Of a stretch of DNA of 25,011 nucleotides, positions 1 to 6,800 are shown in pieces. The notes below the pieces were generated by a model. The model ran no database searches, was not told where the DNA came from, and worked only from the letters and a program-made list of their open reading frames with translations. Position 1 is the first letter of the stretch; every line of letters starts with the position of its first letter. The translations under genes and the position numbers were made by a program. Origin of the DNA: JALYUA01 sp038329555 (GTDB lineage Bacteria > Acidobacteriota > Thermoanaerobaculia > UBA5066 > Gp7-AA6); the NCBI GenBank assembly GCA_038329555.1, contig JBBQNC010000021.1, positions 1-25,011 on the forward strand, read 5' to 3'.

Positions 1-685
1 AGCCGCATCCCATCGCGGCCTCCGTCGAGAACTCCGCCGGCAGGCCGAGAGACGACACGATCCGGGCGAGGGCGGCGAACATCGCCATCGGACCGCACGC
101 GAAGACGCGCGCATAGCGGACCGTCTGCGCGCGGGGCGCGAAGAGATCGGTGACGAACCCTCGCTCCCCGCGCGAGCCGTCGTTCGTCGAGACGTGAAGC
201 TCTCCGTTGGCCGTCCCGATGAAGCGATCGGCCAGGGCGACGTCCGCCGACGTGCGGCCGCCGAAGAAGAGGTCGCCGGAGACCCCGCCGCGCGCGAGCG
301 CGCGATAGAGAAGAGGAAACGGGGCGGCGCCGATTCCCCCCGCGACGATGGCCACGCGGCTGCCCGGAAACAGGTCCCCGACGGAGAAGGCGTTCCCGAG
401 AGGACCGAGGAGTCGGGCCCGCGAGCCGATCGGCAGCGTCTCGAGCGCGGCCGTGCCCGGGCCGATCGTCTTGACGAGGAACTCGACCTCTCCCCGCTCG
501 GGCTCCGCGTCGGCGATCGAATAGGCCCGGCGCAGATACGGACGGACCCGATCCGGCACGTCCAGCATCACGAATTGACCGGGCCGCACCGCGCGCGCGA
601 GCGCCGGGCTCGAGAACGTGGCGGAGTAGAGCGACGGAGCGAAGGTGCGGGTGCGGAGGAGGACAGCGGGGTGATCGGACCTCAC
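1..685 (-). CDS. pyrK: Dihydroorotate dehydrogenase electron-transfer subunit (PyrK), 3' end cut by window edge
   Basis: Likely the FAD/[2Fe-2S] subunit that passes electrons from dihydroorotate dehydrogenase (PyrD, type 1B) to NAD+ in pyrimidine synthesis. The visible 228 residues have the ferredoxin-reductase layout: an FAD-binding barrel with the R-x-Y-S motif (RAYSIAD, about residues 53-59), an NAD-binding half with GGIGAAP (about 117-123) and CGPMAM (about 197-202), and the start of the Cys-rich cluster loop (EAAMGCG) exactly at the window edge. The remaining cluster cysteines and C terminus lie outside. The GTG start is chosen because an in-frame TGA lies a few codons upstream and a TAGACT hexamer sits 7 nt before it. 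Another ferredoxin-NAD reductase of this superfamily is possible, because pyrD is not in view. Confidence 0.85.
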   Translation of the reverse strand, partial: MRSDHPAVLLRTRTFAPSLYSATFSSPALARAVRPGQFVMLDVPDRVRPYLRRAYSIADAEPERGEVEFLVKTIGPGTAALETLPIGSRARLLGPLGNAFSVGDLFPGSRVAIVAGGIGAAPFPLLYRALARGGVSGDLFFGGRTSADVALADRFIGTANGELHVSTNDGSRGERGFVTDLFAPRAQTVRYARVFACGPMAMFAALARIVSSLGLPAEFSTEAAMGCG

Positions 686-692
686 CGGCGAG

Positions 693-698
693 AGTCTA
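693..698 (-). promoter_or_regulatory. Candidate -10 element (TAGACT) for pyrK
   Basis: TAGACT on the minus strand ends 7 nt before the GTG of pyrK. It fits the TANNNT pattern found before many starts in this window and implies a leaderless or nearly leaderless transcript. No clear -35 was seen. Confidence 0.45.
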
Positions 699-781
699 CG
701 TCACGGCCGGCGAGGGCCGCGGTAGGCGGTCGGCGAAGGCGATCGCGTTTCCGGACGCTTCGGCCCTTCACCCCGCCCCCG

Positions 782-973
782 TCAGACGAGAAAGTTCACC
801 TCGGTGGGATCGGGCTGGTTCTCCTCCTCGCGCGGCTGGACCTTCCGATCCCGCTTCGCGCAGGGCTCGCAGCGGATCGCCCCGTTGACCGAGTCGAAAG
901 GCCGAGCGTAGTTTCCGCATCGGTAACAGCGGCGCAACGCACGGTGGTTGGCGTCGTTGATTTCGATCTGCAT
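782..973 (-). CDS. Small zinc-ribbon protein, 63 aa, function unknown
   Basis: A short soluble protein with two CxxC knuckles (C16-Y-R-C19 and C35-E-P-C38), the spacing of a treble-clef or zinc-ribbon fold. The N terminus (MQIEIND) and the acidic tail (residues 51-59) carry no further recognisable motif. The start at 973 is preferred over the ATG three codons upstream because an AAGGAG lies 9 nt before it but directly abuts the upstream ATG. It lies between pyrK and the E1 operon, 96 nt upstream of the pyrK start and reading the same way. Zinc binding is inferred from the cysteines; no partner or process can be named. Confidence 0.7.
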   Translation of the reverse strand: MQIEINDANHRALRRCYRCGNYARPFDSVNGAIRCEPCAKRDRKVQPREEENQPDPTEVNFLV

Positions 974-1054
974 TTCCCTCATCTCCTTGCTCGACTTTCC
1001 GTCCCACCAGGCGGGGACGCCTCCTACAAGAGCAGAGGAAATGCCAATTCGAAA

Positions 1055-1070
1055 CCATTACAAACAATGG
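1055..1070. other. AT-rich leader of the zinc-ribbon gene with small inverted repeat
   Basis: The gene-free stretch 974-1321 has two halves. About 1020-1110 is markedly AT-rich for this genome and probably holds the promoter of the zinc-ribbon gene; it contains the inverted repeat CCATT-N6-AATGG. The other half is the GC-rich inverted repeat listed separately. No clear -35/-10 pair could be fixed. Confidence 0.3.
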
Positions 1071-1148
1071 AGTTATGTCTAGGTCCGCTCCGAATTCTGT
1101 AGTCCTGAAGGGGAAACTGTCCTGACCCGAGGTCAGTTGGGGTTTCCC

Positions 1149-1250
1149 CCCTCTCCCCCGAGCGCGTGGGAGAGGGTCGGGGTGAAGGGGACACCGCCGG
1201 CGAAGAGGAAGCGCCGCTCGACAGCCGCCCCCCTCACCCCGCCCTCTCCC
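1149..1250. repeat. Nested GC-rich inverted repeat downstream of the TPR gene
   Basis: CCCTCTCCC (1149-1157) pairs with GGGAGAGGG (1168-1176) across a 10-nt loop. The longer arm 1168-1190 is in turn complementary, with small mismatches, to 1230-1250 (the CCCCTCACCCC...CCCTCTCCC arm). The two arrangements are mutually exclusive. The element lies about 70 nt beyond the end of the leftward E1-TPR operon, so it may be a terminator or mRNA-stabilising hairpin, or a dispersed palindromic repeat. No T-tract follows. Confidence 0.5.
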
Positions 1251-1321
1251 CCGCTGTCGCGGGTGGAAAGGAGATTGGGACCCGATCGCCGCCGATCCCC
1301 AGATCCCCGATGGATTGAGGC

Positions 1322-1630
1322 TCAGGAGGCGAGCTCGGAATCGAACTCCGCCGCCATCCCGTCATGACCGTGCGCCCGCGCCGTCTGCGCCCCCTGGCGA
1401 AACGCCTCGATGGCAGCCTCCTCGTCGCCCAGCTCGCGCAGCGAGCGGCCGAGCAGCCGGTAGGCCGCGCCCTCGTCTTTGGCGCGGCCGAGGTAGTCGC
1501 GCAGCACGGCGACGGTGTCGCTCCAGCGGCCGTCCTTGAAATACTCGTTGGCGAGCATCAGCAGCGTGAGCGTGTTTCCGGGATCCTTCTCGCGGAGCGT
1601 CTCGAGCGTCGGGATACGCGAGGAGGCCAC
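1322..1630 (-). CDS. Tetratricopeptide-repeat protein, 102 aa
   Basis: An all-helical protein with about two TPR units. Residues around LMLANEYFKDGRWSDTV and AYRLLGRSLRELGDEEAAIEA show the TPR pattern of small residues at fixed positions (A/Y/G spacing). TPRs mediate protein-protein contacts. The GTG start lies 2 nt after the TGA of the upstream E1 gene, with no good ribosome site of its own, so translation is probably coupled to E1. This suggests, without proof, that it helps assemble or regulate the dehydrogenase. No signal peptide or membrane segment is present. A start further upstream would run through the E1 gene in another frame and was rejected. Confidence 0.75.
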   Translation of the reverse strand: MASSRIPTLETLREKDPGNTLTLLMLANEYFKDGRWSDTVAVLRDYLGRAKDEGAAYRLLGRSLRELGDEEAAIEAFRQGAQTARAHGHDGMAAEFDSELAS

Positions 1631-1632
1631 GG

Positions 1633-3750
1633 TCAGAAGGCGGCGAGGCGGTCGAGCCCGCGACGGATGTGGCTCGCCTGCGGCAGGATGAACTCCTCGA
1701 CCCGCGGCTGGTACGCGACGAACGTGTCCGTCGCGGCGACGCGCTCGACGGGAGCGTCGAGATACGGGAACAGCTCCGTGCCGATCCGCGCCGCGATCTC
1801 GGCGCCGTAGCCCCACGAGATCGGGTCCTCGTACACGACGAGCGCGCGGTTGGTCTTTCGAACGGAGCCCGCGATCGCCTCCCAGTCGTACGGCGACAGC
1901 GTGCGGAGGTCCAGGATCTCGACGCTCTTTCCGGTCTCCTCCGTAAACGCCCTCGCCGCCTGGACGGACCGGTAGACCGTCGCACCGTACGTGACGAGGG
2001 TGACGTCGTTTCCTTCGGAGACGACGGACGCGCGGCCGAACGGCACCATGTAATCGGGCCCGGGATAGACGCCCTTGTTGTGCGTCTGCCGGTACAGATG
2101 CTTGTGCTCCAGGAAGATCACGGGATCGTCGCAGCGGATCGCGGTCCGCAGGAGGCCGTTCGCGTCGAGGGCGTTGGAAGGCATGACCACGCGCAGGCCT
2201 GGGATGTGCGTCATGAGAACCGCGCCCGACTGCGAATGGTAGACCGCTCCGCCGCCGATGTATCCGCCGGTCGCGACGCGAATCACGAGCGGCGCGGACC
2301 AAGTGTTTCCGGAGCGCCAGCGCAGGTTGGCGAGCTCGTTGTGGATCTGCATGTAGGCGGGCCAGATGTAGTCGTAGAACTGAATCTCGGCCACGGGCTT
2401 CAACCCCCGCACCGCCATGCCGATCGCGCGCCCGACAATGTTCGCCTCCGCGAGCGGAGAATTGAACACACGCGTCTTGCCGTAGAGCCGCTGGAGGTTG
2501 GCGGTCAGCTTGAAGACGCCCCCCTTGCCCTTGACCTCTCCGAGGACCTCTTCCCGGGACGCGTCGGCGACGTCCTCGCCGAAGACGACGATCCTGGGGT
2601 CGCGCTTCATCTCGTCGCGCATGCACGCGTTCAGGAGATCGACCATCGTCGTGGGAGCCGTCCCCTCGACGGACACGGGCGGCGTCGAGAAGGCATCCGA
2701 GGTCGGGTCGACGTCCGGCGAGTAGACGAACTCGTATGCGGACTCGGGAGCGGGCAGCTCCGCCGCCAGGGCGCGGTCCGCCGCCTCGCCGACCTCGCGG
2801 TCCACCTCTTCGTGAAGACGTTCGAGGTCGGCGCCCGTGAGGATGCCCTCGGAGAGGAGAAGCTTCGACATCGTCAGGACGGGATCCCGCGCGGCGTCGA
2901 GGTCCCTCTCGGCCTTCGGCCGGTACATCGCTTCGTCGTCGGAGAGCGAATGGCTGTACGGCCGCACGACGTGCGCGTGGACCAGCGCCGGCCCCTTCCG
3001 GGTCCGGCAGTACTCGGCCGCGTAGCGCATCGCGTCGTACGACTCGAGAAAATCGCATCCGTCGATCTCGGCGAGAAACAGGTTCGGAAATCCCCGAAGG
3101 AGCTTCGAGATCGAGCCCCCGGGCGTGTTGACCTCGACGGGGACCGAGATCGCGTAGCCGTTGTCCTCGATCAGGAAGAGGACCGGAACCTTCAGCGTGC
3201 ACGCGGAAGAGACGGACTCCCAGAACTCGCCTTCCGACGTCTGCCCCTCGCCGCCCGTGACGAGCACCAGCTCGTCGTTCTGGAAGCCGCCCTGCTGCGC
3301 GAGCTCCGGGATCAGGCTGCGGCGCCATCCCCCCTCCGCCGCGCCGACGGCGTGAAGGAACTGGGTTCCGGTGCAAGAGGACTTGGAGATGATGTTCAGG
3401 CGCCTCGACCCCCAGTGCGACGGCATCTGCCGGCCGGCGGAGGCGGGATCGTCCTTCGCGCCGACCGCCTGCAGAAACATCTCGTAAGGGGTCACCCCGA
3501 GCTGGAGGCAGAGGGCGCGATCGCGGTAGTAGAGCTCGAACCAGTCGTAGCCGGGCCGGGCGACCATCCCAGCCGCCGTCGTGACGGCCTCATGCCCGGC
3601 GCTGTTGATCTGGAAGTAGATCTTGTTCTGGCGCTTGAGCTGGATCTCCTTGTCGTCGACCCGCCGGGAGAGGTAGATGTTCCGATAGGCGCCGATCAGC
3701 GCGGCCGCGTCGAGCCCGTGGTACTTGTCGGAACGGATCTCCGTGGCCAT
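1633..3750 (-). CDS. Fused alpha/beta 2-oxoacid dehydrogenase E1 component, 705 aa
   Basis: A thiamine-pyrophosphate enzyme that decarboxylates a 2-oxoacid (branched-chain 2-oxoacid or pyruvate) and passes the acyl group to an E2 lipoyl protein. The alpha half (about 15-330) carries the TPP/Mg site as G167-E-G169 ... D196-N197, the GEG/DN variant of the usual GDG/NN motif, and the loop RPYSHSLSDDE (263-273), which matches the regulatory serine loop of E1-alpha. The beta half (about 365-700) has TTMVDLLNACMRDEM, VVFGEDVA, HSQS (505-508) and a C-terminal transketolase domain. Alpha and beta are normally separate genes; the fusion is a known variant, as in Bacteroidetes. No E2 or E3 gene is adjacent. 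A TATATT box ends 6 nt before the ATG. The substrate is not decided by the sequence. Confidence 0.92.
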   Translation of the reverse strand: MATEIRSDKYHGLDAAALIGAYRNIYLSRRVDDKEIQLKRQNKIYFQINSAGHEAVTTAAGMVARPGYDWFELYYRDRALCLQLGVTPYEMFLQAVGAKDDPASAGRQMPSHWGSRRLNIISKSSCTGTQFLHAVGAAEGGWRRSLIPELAQQGGFQNDELVLVTGGEGQTSEGEFWESVSSACTLKVPVLFLIEDNGYAISVPVEVNTPGGSISKLLRGFPNLFLAEIDGCDFLESYDAMRYAAEYCRTRKGPALVHAHVVRPYSHSLSDDEAMYRPKAERDLDAARDPVLTMSKLLLSEGILTGADLERLHEEVDREVGEAADRALAAELPAPESAYEFVYSPDVDPTSDAFSTPPVSVEGTAPTTMVDLLNACMRDEMKRDPRIVVFGEDVADASREEVLGEVKGKGGVFKLTANLQRLYGKTRVFNSPLAEANIVGRAIGMAVRGLKPVAEIQFYDYIWPAYMQIHNELANLRWRSGNTWSAPLVIRVATGGYIGGGAVYHSQSGAVLMTHIPGLRVVMPSNALDANGLLRTAIRCDDPVIFLEHKHLYRQTHNKGVYPGPDYMVPFGRASVVSEGNDVTLVTYGATVYRSVQAARAFTEETGKSVEILDLRTLSPYDWEAIAGSVRKTNRALVVYEDPISWGYGAEIAARIGTELFPYLDAPVERVAATDTFVAYQPRVEEFILPQASHIRRGLDRLAAF

Positions 3751-3756
3751 CCCGGA

Positions 3757-3762
3757 AATATA
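3757..3762 (-). promoter_or_regulatory. Candidate -10 element (TATATT) for the E1 gene
   Basis: TATATT (5 of 6 to TATAAT) on the minus strand ends 6 nt before the E1 ATG. No Shine-Dalgarno sequence is possible in the remaining leader, so the mRNA is probably leaderless. Confidence 0.55.
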
Positions 3763-3766
3763 GCAA

Positions 3767-3783
3767 GGGACCGCAGCGGTCCC
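3767..3783. promoter_or_regulatory. Perfect 17-bp palindrome in the E1 promoter, candidate operator
   Basis: GGGACCGC-A-GCGGTCCC is a perfect 8-bp inverted repeat around one central base. It lies 4 bp upstream of the TATATT box, where a bound dimeric repressor would block RNA polymerase. The regulator is unknown. Because it is upstream of the inferred transcription start it would act as DNA, not as an RNA hairpin, unless a transcript from further upstream reads through. Confidence 0.5.
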
Positions 3784-3943
3784 GGCGTCAGGCAGTCCGG
3801 GCGTGAGGCTCCGGAGGGCGCCTCCCCATTTTTGAACGCCCGGTCAGGCGTCTGAACCGGCCGGACGGGGCGGGCGGCGCCAGGCCTGGAGGAAGGAACG
3901 AGCCCGGAAGCGCCGGCGAGAGCCGCCGGGGCGGGGCGCCCTT

Positions 3944-4066
3944 CTAGAAGAGCGCCTTCAGGCTGATTCGGATGCCCCAGAGCTCCAGCGCGAAGACGGC
4001 GACCGTCAGCAGGAGGAAGAGAATCGCCAGCTTCTGCGAGCGCGGGGACGTACCGAGGGAACTCAT
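3944..4066 (-). CDS. Small single-span membrane protein, 40 aa
   Basis: A 40-codon frame starting MSSLGTSPRSQK with a hydrophobic helix (LAILFLLLTVAVFALELW, about residues 13-30) and a short basic end. The layout (polar N terminus with R9/K12, one membrane span, short tail) is that of a small integral-membrane protein. It diverges from nadA, with 88 nt between the two start codons. No Shine-Dalgarno is visible; TATACA or TACATT lies just upstream of the ATG. No family was recognised. The evidence is the intact hydrophobic reading frame only, so it could be fortuitous. Confidence 0.45.
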   Translation of the reverse strand: MSSLGTSPRSQKLAILFLLLTVAVFALELWGIRISLKALF

Positions 4067-4110
4067 GGCAATGTATACGTAAGCAGCGCCCGTGCCAGCG
4101 ATCCGGGCGG

Positions 4111-4122
4111 CGAAAGCTTTCG
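4111..4122. promoter_or_regulatory. Perfect palindrome CGAAAGCTTTCG upstream of nadA, candidate operator
   Basis: A 12-bp perfect palindrome lies 17 bp upstream of the nadA -10 box, over the expected -35 position. Outer arms CGATCC (4099-4104) and GGATCG (4122-4127) add further dyad symmetry. NAD genes are often under a dedicated repressor (NadR, NiaR, NrtR, NadQ in different bacteria), but the sequence does not say which, and the same palindrome was not found before nadC. Confidence 0.4.
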
Positions 4123-4139
4123 GATCGGCCCGCTGTTGT

Positions 4140-4145
4140 TATGCT
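4140..4145 (+). promoter_or_regulatory. Candidate -10 element (TATGCT) for nadA
   Basis: TATGCT ends 9 nt before the nadA ATG, giving a predicted leader of only a few nucleotides. A GAAGAG run is present in the gap but would be at or before the transcript start. Confidence 0.5.
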
Positions 4146-4154
4146 CGAAGAGCC

Positions 4155-5165
4155 ATGAACACGCCGTTTGACGGGCCGATTCTGACGCCCGTCCCGATCC
4201 TGCCGCCGAATCCCGCCGCGCCCGACATCGCCTCGGTCGATCCGACTCTCGATCTCGTGGCCGAAATCCGGCGGCTCAAGCGACAAAAAAACGCCGTACT
4301 CCTCGCCCATTACTACCAGGAGGAGGAGATCCAGGACCTCGCGGACTTCGTCGGCGACTCGCTCGACCTGTCCCGCAACGCCCAGAAGAGCGACGCTGAC
4401 ATCATCGCCTTCGCGGGCGTCCGCTTCATGGCCGAGACGGCCAAGATCCTGAACCCGACCCGGAAGGTCGTGCTCCCCGACTACGAGGCCGGCTGCTCGC
4501 TCGAGAGCTCCGCGCCGCCCGAGCTCTTCCGCCGGTGGCGGGAGGCGCACCCGGGCGCCGTGTCTTTGACGTACATCAACTGCTCAGCCGCCGTGAAGGC
4601 GTTGTCGGACATCATCGTGACCTCGTCGAACGCCGAAAAGATCGTCGCGTCGATTCCGCCCGACCGGGAGATCCTCTTCGCGCCCGACCGGCACCTCGGC
4701 GCCTATCTGTCGAAGAAGATCGGCCGCCCGATGACCCTCTGGCCGGGCGCCTGCATCGTGCACGAGCAGTTCTCCGAGCGGGAGATCGTGCGGCTGAAGG
4801 CGAAGCACCCCGACGCGCTCCTGGCCGCGCACCCGGAATGCCCGGAGGCTATCCTCCGATACGCCGACCACGTCGGTTCGACGCGCTCCATCCTGAACTT
4901 CACGACCACGGCCCCCGCGAAGACCTTCCTGATCGCGACGGAAGAGGGCATCATCCATCAGATGAAGAAGCTCGCGCCCGACCGCGAGTTCATCCCGGTG
5001 CCGCCCGACAACGGCTGCCGCTGCAACGAATGCCCCTTCATGAAGCTGAACACGCTCGAGAAGCTGTATCTCTGCCTCCGCGACGAGCGGCCGGAGATTC
5101 TCCTCCCGGAGGAGATCCGCGCCGCAGCCGAGAAGCCCCTGCTCCGCATGCTCGAGCTATCGTAG
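4155..5165 (+). CDS. nadA: Quinolinate synthase NadA, 336 aa
   Basis: Condenses iminoaspartate (made by NadB) with dihydroxyacetone phosphate to quinolinate, the second step of de novo NAD synthesis, using an oxygen-sensitive [4Fe-4S] cluster. The three expected cluster cysteines are present: C114 in YEAGCSLESS, C229 in HPECPEA and C293 in NECPFMKLN; nearby C288 and C290 form a C-x-C-x-x-C run. LLAHYYQ and VGDSLDLSR near the N terminus are typical of the family. Length is normal. The internal ATG at 4155 is chosen over one 63 nt upstream because the upstream extension crosses the promoter box and palindrome and lacks family similarity. The other two pathway genes, nadC and nadB, lie 2.5 kb downstream on the same strand. 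Confidence 0.96.
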   Translation: MNTPFDGPILTPVPILPPNPAAPDIASVDPTLDLVAEIRRLKRQKNAVLLAHYYQEEEIQDLADFVGDSLDLSRNAQKSDADIIAFAGVRFMAETAKILNPTRKVVLPDYEAGCSLESSAPPELFRRWREAHPGAVSLTYINCSAAVKALSDIIVTSSNAEKIVASIPPDREILFAPDRHLGAYLSKKIGRPMTLWPGACIVHEQFSEREIVRLKAKHPDALLAAHPECPEAILRYADHVGSTRSILNFTTTAPAKTFLIATEEGIIHQMKKLAPDREFIPVPPDNGCRCNECPFMKLNTLEKLYLCLRDERPEILLPEEIRAAAEKPLLRMLELS

Positions 5166-5167
5166 GC

Positions 5168-5238
5168 GGCTTTCGGCCGCGGCGTTCGCTGCGCGAACAG
5201 GCGGCTGAGAGAACGCTTCGCTTGGAACGATGCAGGAC
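5168..5238 (+). repeat. Dispersed hairpin repeat, copy A, directly behind nadA
   Basis: About 71 bp, starting 2 nt after the nadA stop. It matches the complement of 13962-14032 (behind dapD) with about 7 mismatches and one gap. It folds as an 11-bp outer stem (5170-5180 with 5201-5211) and an inner GTTCGC/GCGAAC stem (5184-5189 with 5193-5198) capped by a 3-nt loop. Two differences from copy B turn G-C pairs into G-U pairs, so pairing is kept in the RNA. A conserved single-stranded tail containing GCTTGGAAC follows. Both copies lie in the sense orientation behind a gene, suggesting a 3' mRNA end or processing element. Confidence 0.7.
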
Positions 5239-5279
5239 TCGGCGTCGCCAGCCTGAAACCCGGAGCAGGACCCCCGGTT

Positions 5280-5337
5280 CGATTCCCAGATCGCCCGATC
5301 GTCCGATTGATCACCGGATCACCCGATCACCCGATTC
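5280..5337. repeat. Octamer tandem repeat, copy 1 (GATCACCC type)
   Basis: A run of degenerate 8-mers based on GATCACCC, opened by CGATTCCCAGATC and closed by CGATTC. It lies between convergent genes: nadA ends at 5165 and the membrane-protein gene ends at 5350. A second copy at 17252-17301 has the same opening and closing sequence but exactly one octamer fewer. Confidence 0.6.
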
Positions 5338-5349
5338 TCTCGATCCGCG

Positions 5350-6641
5350 TTAGAAGAAGTCGAAGTGCGTGAAGGGTCTCGTCTGCAGCCAGACCAGGAA
5401 CACCACGACCGCAAGACGCGTGATCCATGGAAGCGCGCGGGAGTTGGAGCGGCGGAAGAGCCGGCCGACGAGCCACTCGACGCCGCACCAGGCGAAGAAG
5501 TAGACGACGGGCCACGTCCAGAACATCAGCCGGGCGCGGACGAACTGGGATGCCAGGAACATCAGGTACTGGCTCAGGAAGAAGATCCACAGAAACGTTC
5601 GTTTGCCCGGCCCCTTCCACTTCGCCGCGCCGACACAGAAAAAGAAGACGGGAATCCAGACGAACGCGATCAGGAAGGAGTTCACCAGCAGGTTGAAGAG
5701 GCTGCCCAGGGATCGAATCTTCTCCGGCGCCGGTGCCGGGAGCAGGTAGGTGAAGAGCCACGTGACGAAGCCATAGTGGCCGTAATAGTCGGCGGGATAG
5801 AAGATCCCGGCGCGCACGACATACGACAGCCAGGCGGCCGTGGCCACCACGAAGCCGGCGAGCGCGCGCCAGGATCGTCGCAGCGCCAGCCACGCGGCGC
5901 GCCCATCAGCACCAGCCAGTAGAGCTCCTTGGCCAGAAGAAAGATCCCGACGAATGTTCCGACGAGAGTCCACACCCCGGCCAGCCGCCATCCCCGCACG
6001 CCTTTCGCTTCCGACTCGACGGCCCAGACGCCGGCGAGAAGACACGCGACGCTCGCGAAATAGGTCAGGACCTCCGGGATCGCCTGAGAGGTCCAGTAGC
6101 TGAATCCCCGGCCGGAAAGGGCGACCACGGTGGCGCAGACCGCCGCGGGCGCGGCGAGCCCGAACCGGCGGCAGGCAGAAAAGAACAGCCAGCCCGCCGC
6201 GACGGCGAACACGAGGTTTGCGGCGAGAAGGACCTCGACCCCTCGCTCCAGCATTCTCATTCCGTCGTTCGCGGGGATGGACGAGAAGAGGCCCAGGGTC
6301 TTCGCGATCGTCACGATGGATGGATAGAGCGGGCGCGGCGCCCGAACGGGAACGGCGCTCCTCGGGAGCAGGATGCCGGTCCTCACCCAGTCGACGACGT
6401 CCTCCACCTGACCGTTCAGCGCCGGCGGATACCAGCGGGCCACAACCGGGGGAACCGGGCGACGCCGCGCGACCCCGACCTCGAGCGTGATCTGCGCGAC
6501 GAGGACGACGAACACGGCGATCATCGCCAGATGAGAGAGACCCTGTCCCCGAAGGTAGGGACCGATCCGCGCCTCTCGCGCGGGCGCGGCCCCCGGAAGG
6601 GGTGCATCCTCGGAGCGGCTCGCCAGCGGAAAGGGCTGCAT
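5350..6641 (-). pseudogene. Polytopic membrane protein, glycosyltransferase-like, interrupted by a frameshift
   Basis: Reading from the ATG at 6641, the first 246 codons encode a multi-span membrane protein: a cytoplasmic start, a first helix at about residues 36-52, a loop with PPALNGQVEDVVDW, then several helices ending in KELYWLVLM. From 5904 the coding potential moves to the -1 frame (GRAAWLALRRSW ...) and runs through further helices to a TAA at 5350. Adding one G to the GGG at 5902-5904 would restore a single protein of about 430 aa. The overall layout resembles dolichyl-phosphate-sugar-type (GT-C fold) glycosyltransferases, but no catalytic motif could be fixed. The frameshift may be a real mutation, a sequencing error or, less likely, programmed slippage. 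Confidence 0.7.
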
Positions 6642-6650
6642 GGACCCGAA

Positions 6651-6656
6651 ATCTTA
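6651..6656 (-). promoter_or_regulatory. Candidate -10 element (TAAGAT) for the membrane-protein gene
   Basis: TAAGAT on the minus strand ends 9 nt before the ATG at 6641, in the divergent region shared with the superoxide dismutase gene. It matches the TANNNT pattern seen at other starts in this window. Confidence 0.4.
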
Positions 6657-6762
6657 TCCGCGCGGCGGCGATCGGGTCGGAGGGCAACGAAGATTCCGCC
6701 CTAAAGGTTCGACGGTTCCGGCCGAAAGCGGCCTCCGATGCCGCTTCCGGTGGCCTCGACGG

Positions 6763-6768
6763 CATAGT
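6763..6768 (+). promoter_or_regulatory. Possible -10 element (CATAGT) for the superoxide dismutase gene
   Basis: CATAGT lies 32 nt before the ATG, leaving room for a leader with the GGGAGG ribosome site at about 6786-6791. The neighbouring CATGCT is an alternative. No -35 could be assigned. Confidence 0.3.
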
Positions 6769-6800
6769 TCATGCTGCGATCGCGCGGGAGGAAACGCACG

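Noticed and set aside
1322..3376. A 684-codon minus-strand frame whose end contains the TPR protein
   Set aside because: Only the last ~102 codons look coding; the rest is an alternative frame of the E1 gene.
3813..3838. Terminator-like GGAGG-GCG-CCTCC followed by ATTTTT on the plus strand
   Set aside because: No plus-strand gene ends here, and on the minus strand the T-run is on the wrong side.
1669..3855. A 728-codon open frame on the plus strand opposite the E1 gene
   Set aside because: Arg/Asp/Val-rich composition with no motif. It is the antisense shadow of a GC-rich gene with strong family motifs.
5270..5300. GGTTCGATTCCC, like a tRNA T-arm
   Set aside because: The flanking bases do not form the T-stem, no acceptor or anticodon arm is nearby, and the second repeat copy lacks GGTT.
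5890..5915. Programmed -1 frameshifting in the membrane-protein gene
   Set aside because: No X-XXY-YYZ slippery heptamer and no obvious downstream stem; a one-base deletion explains the data more simply.
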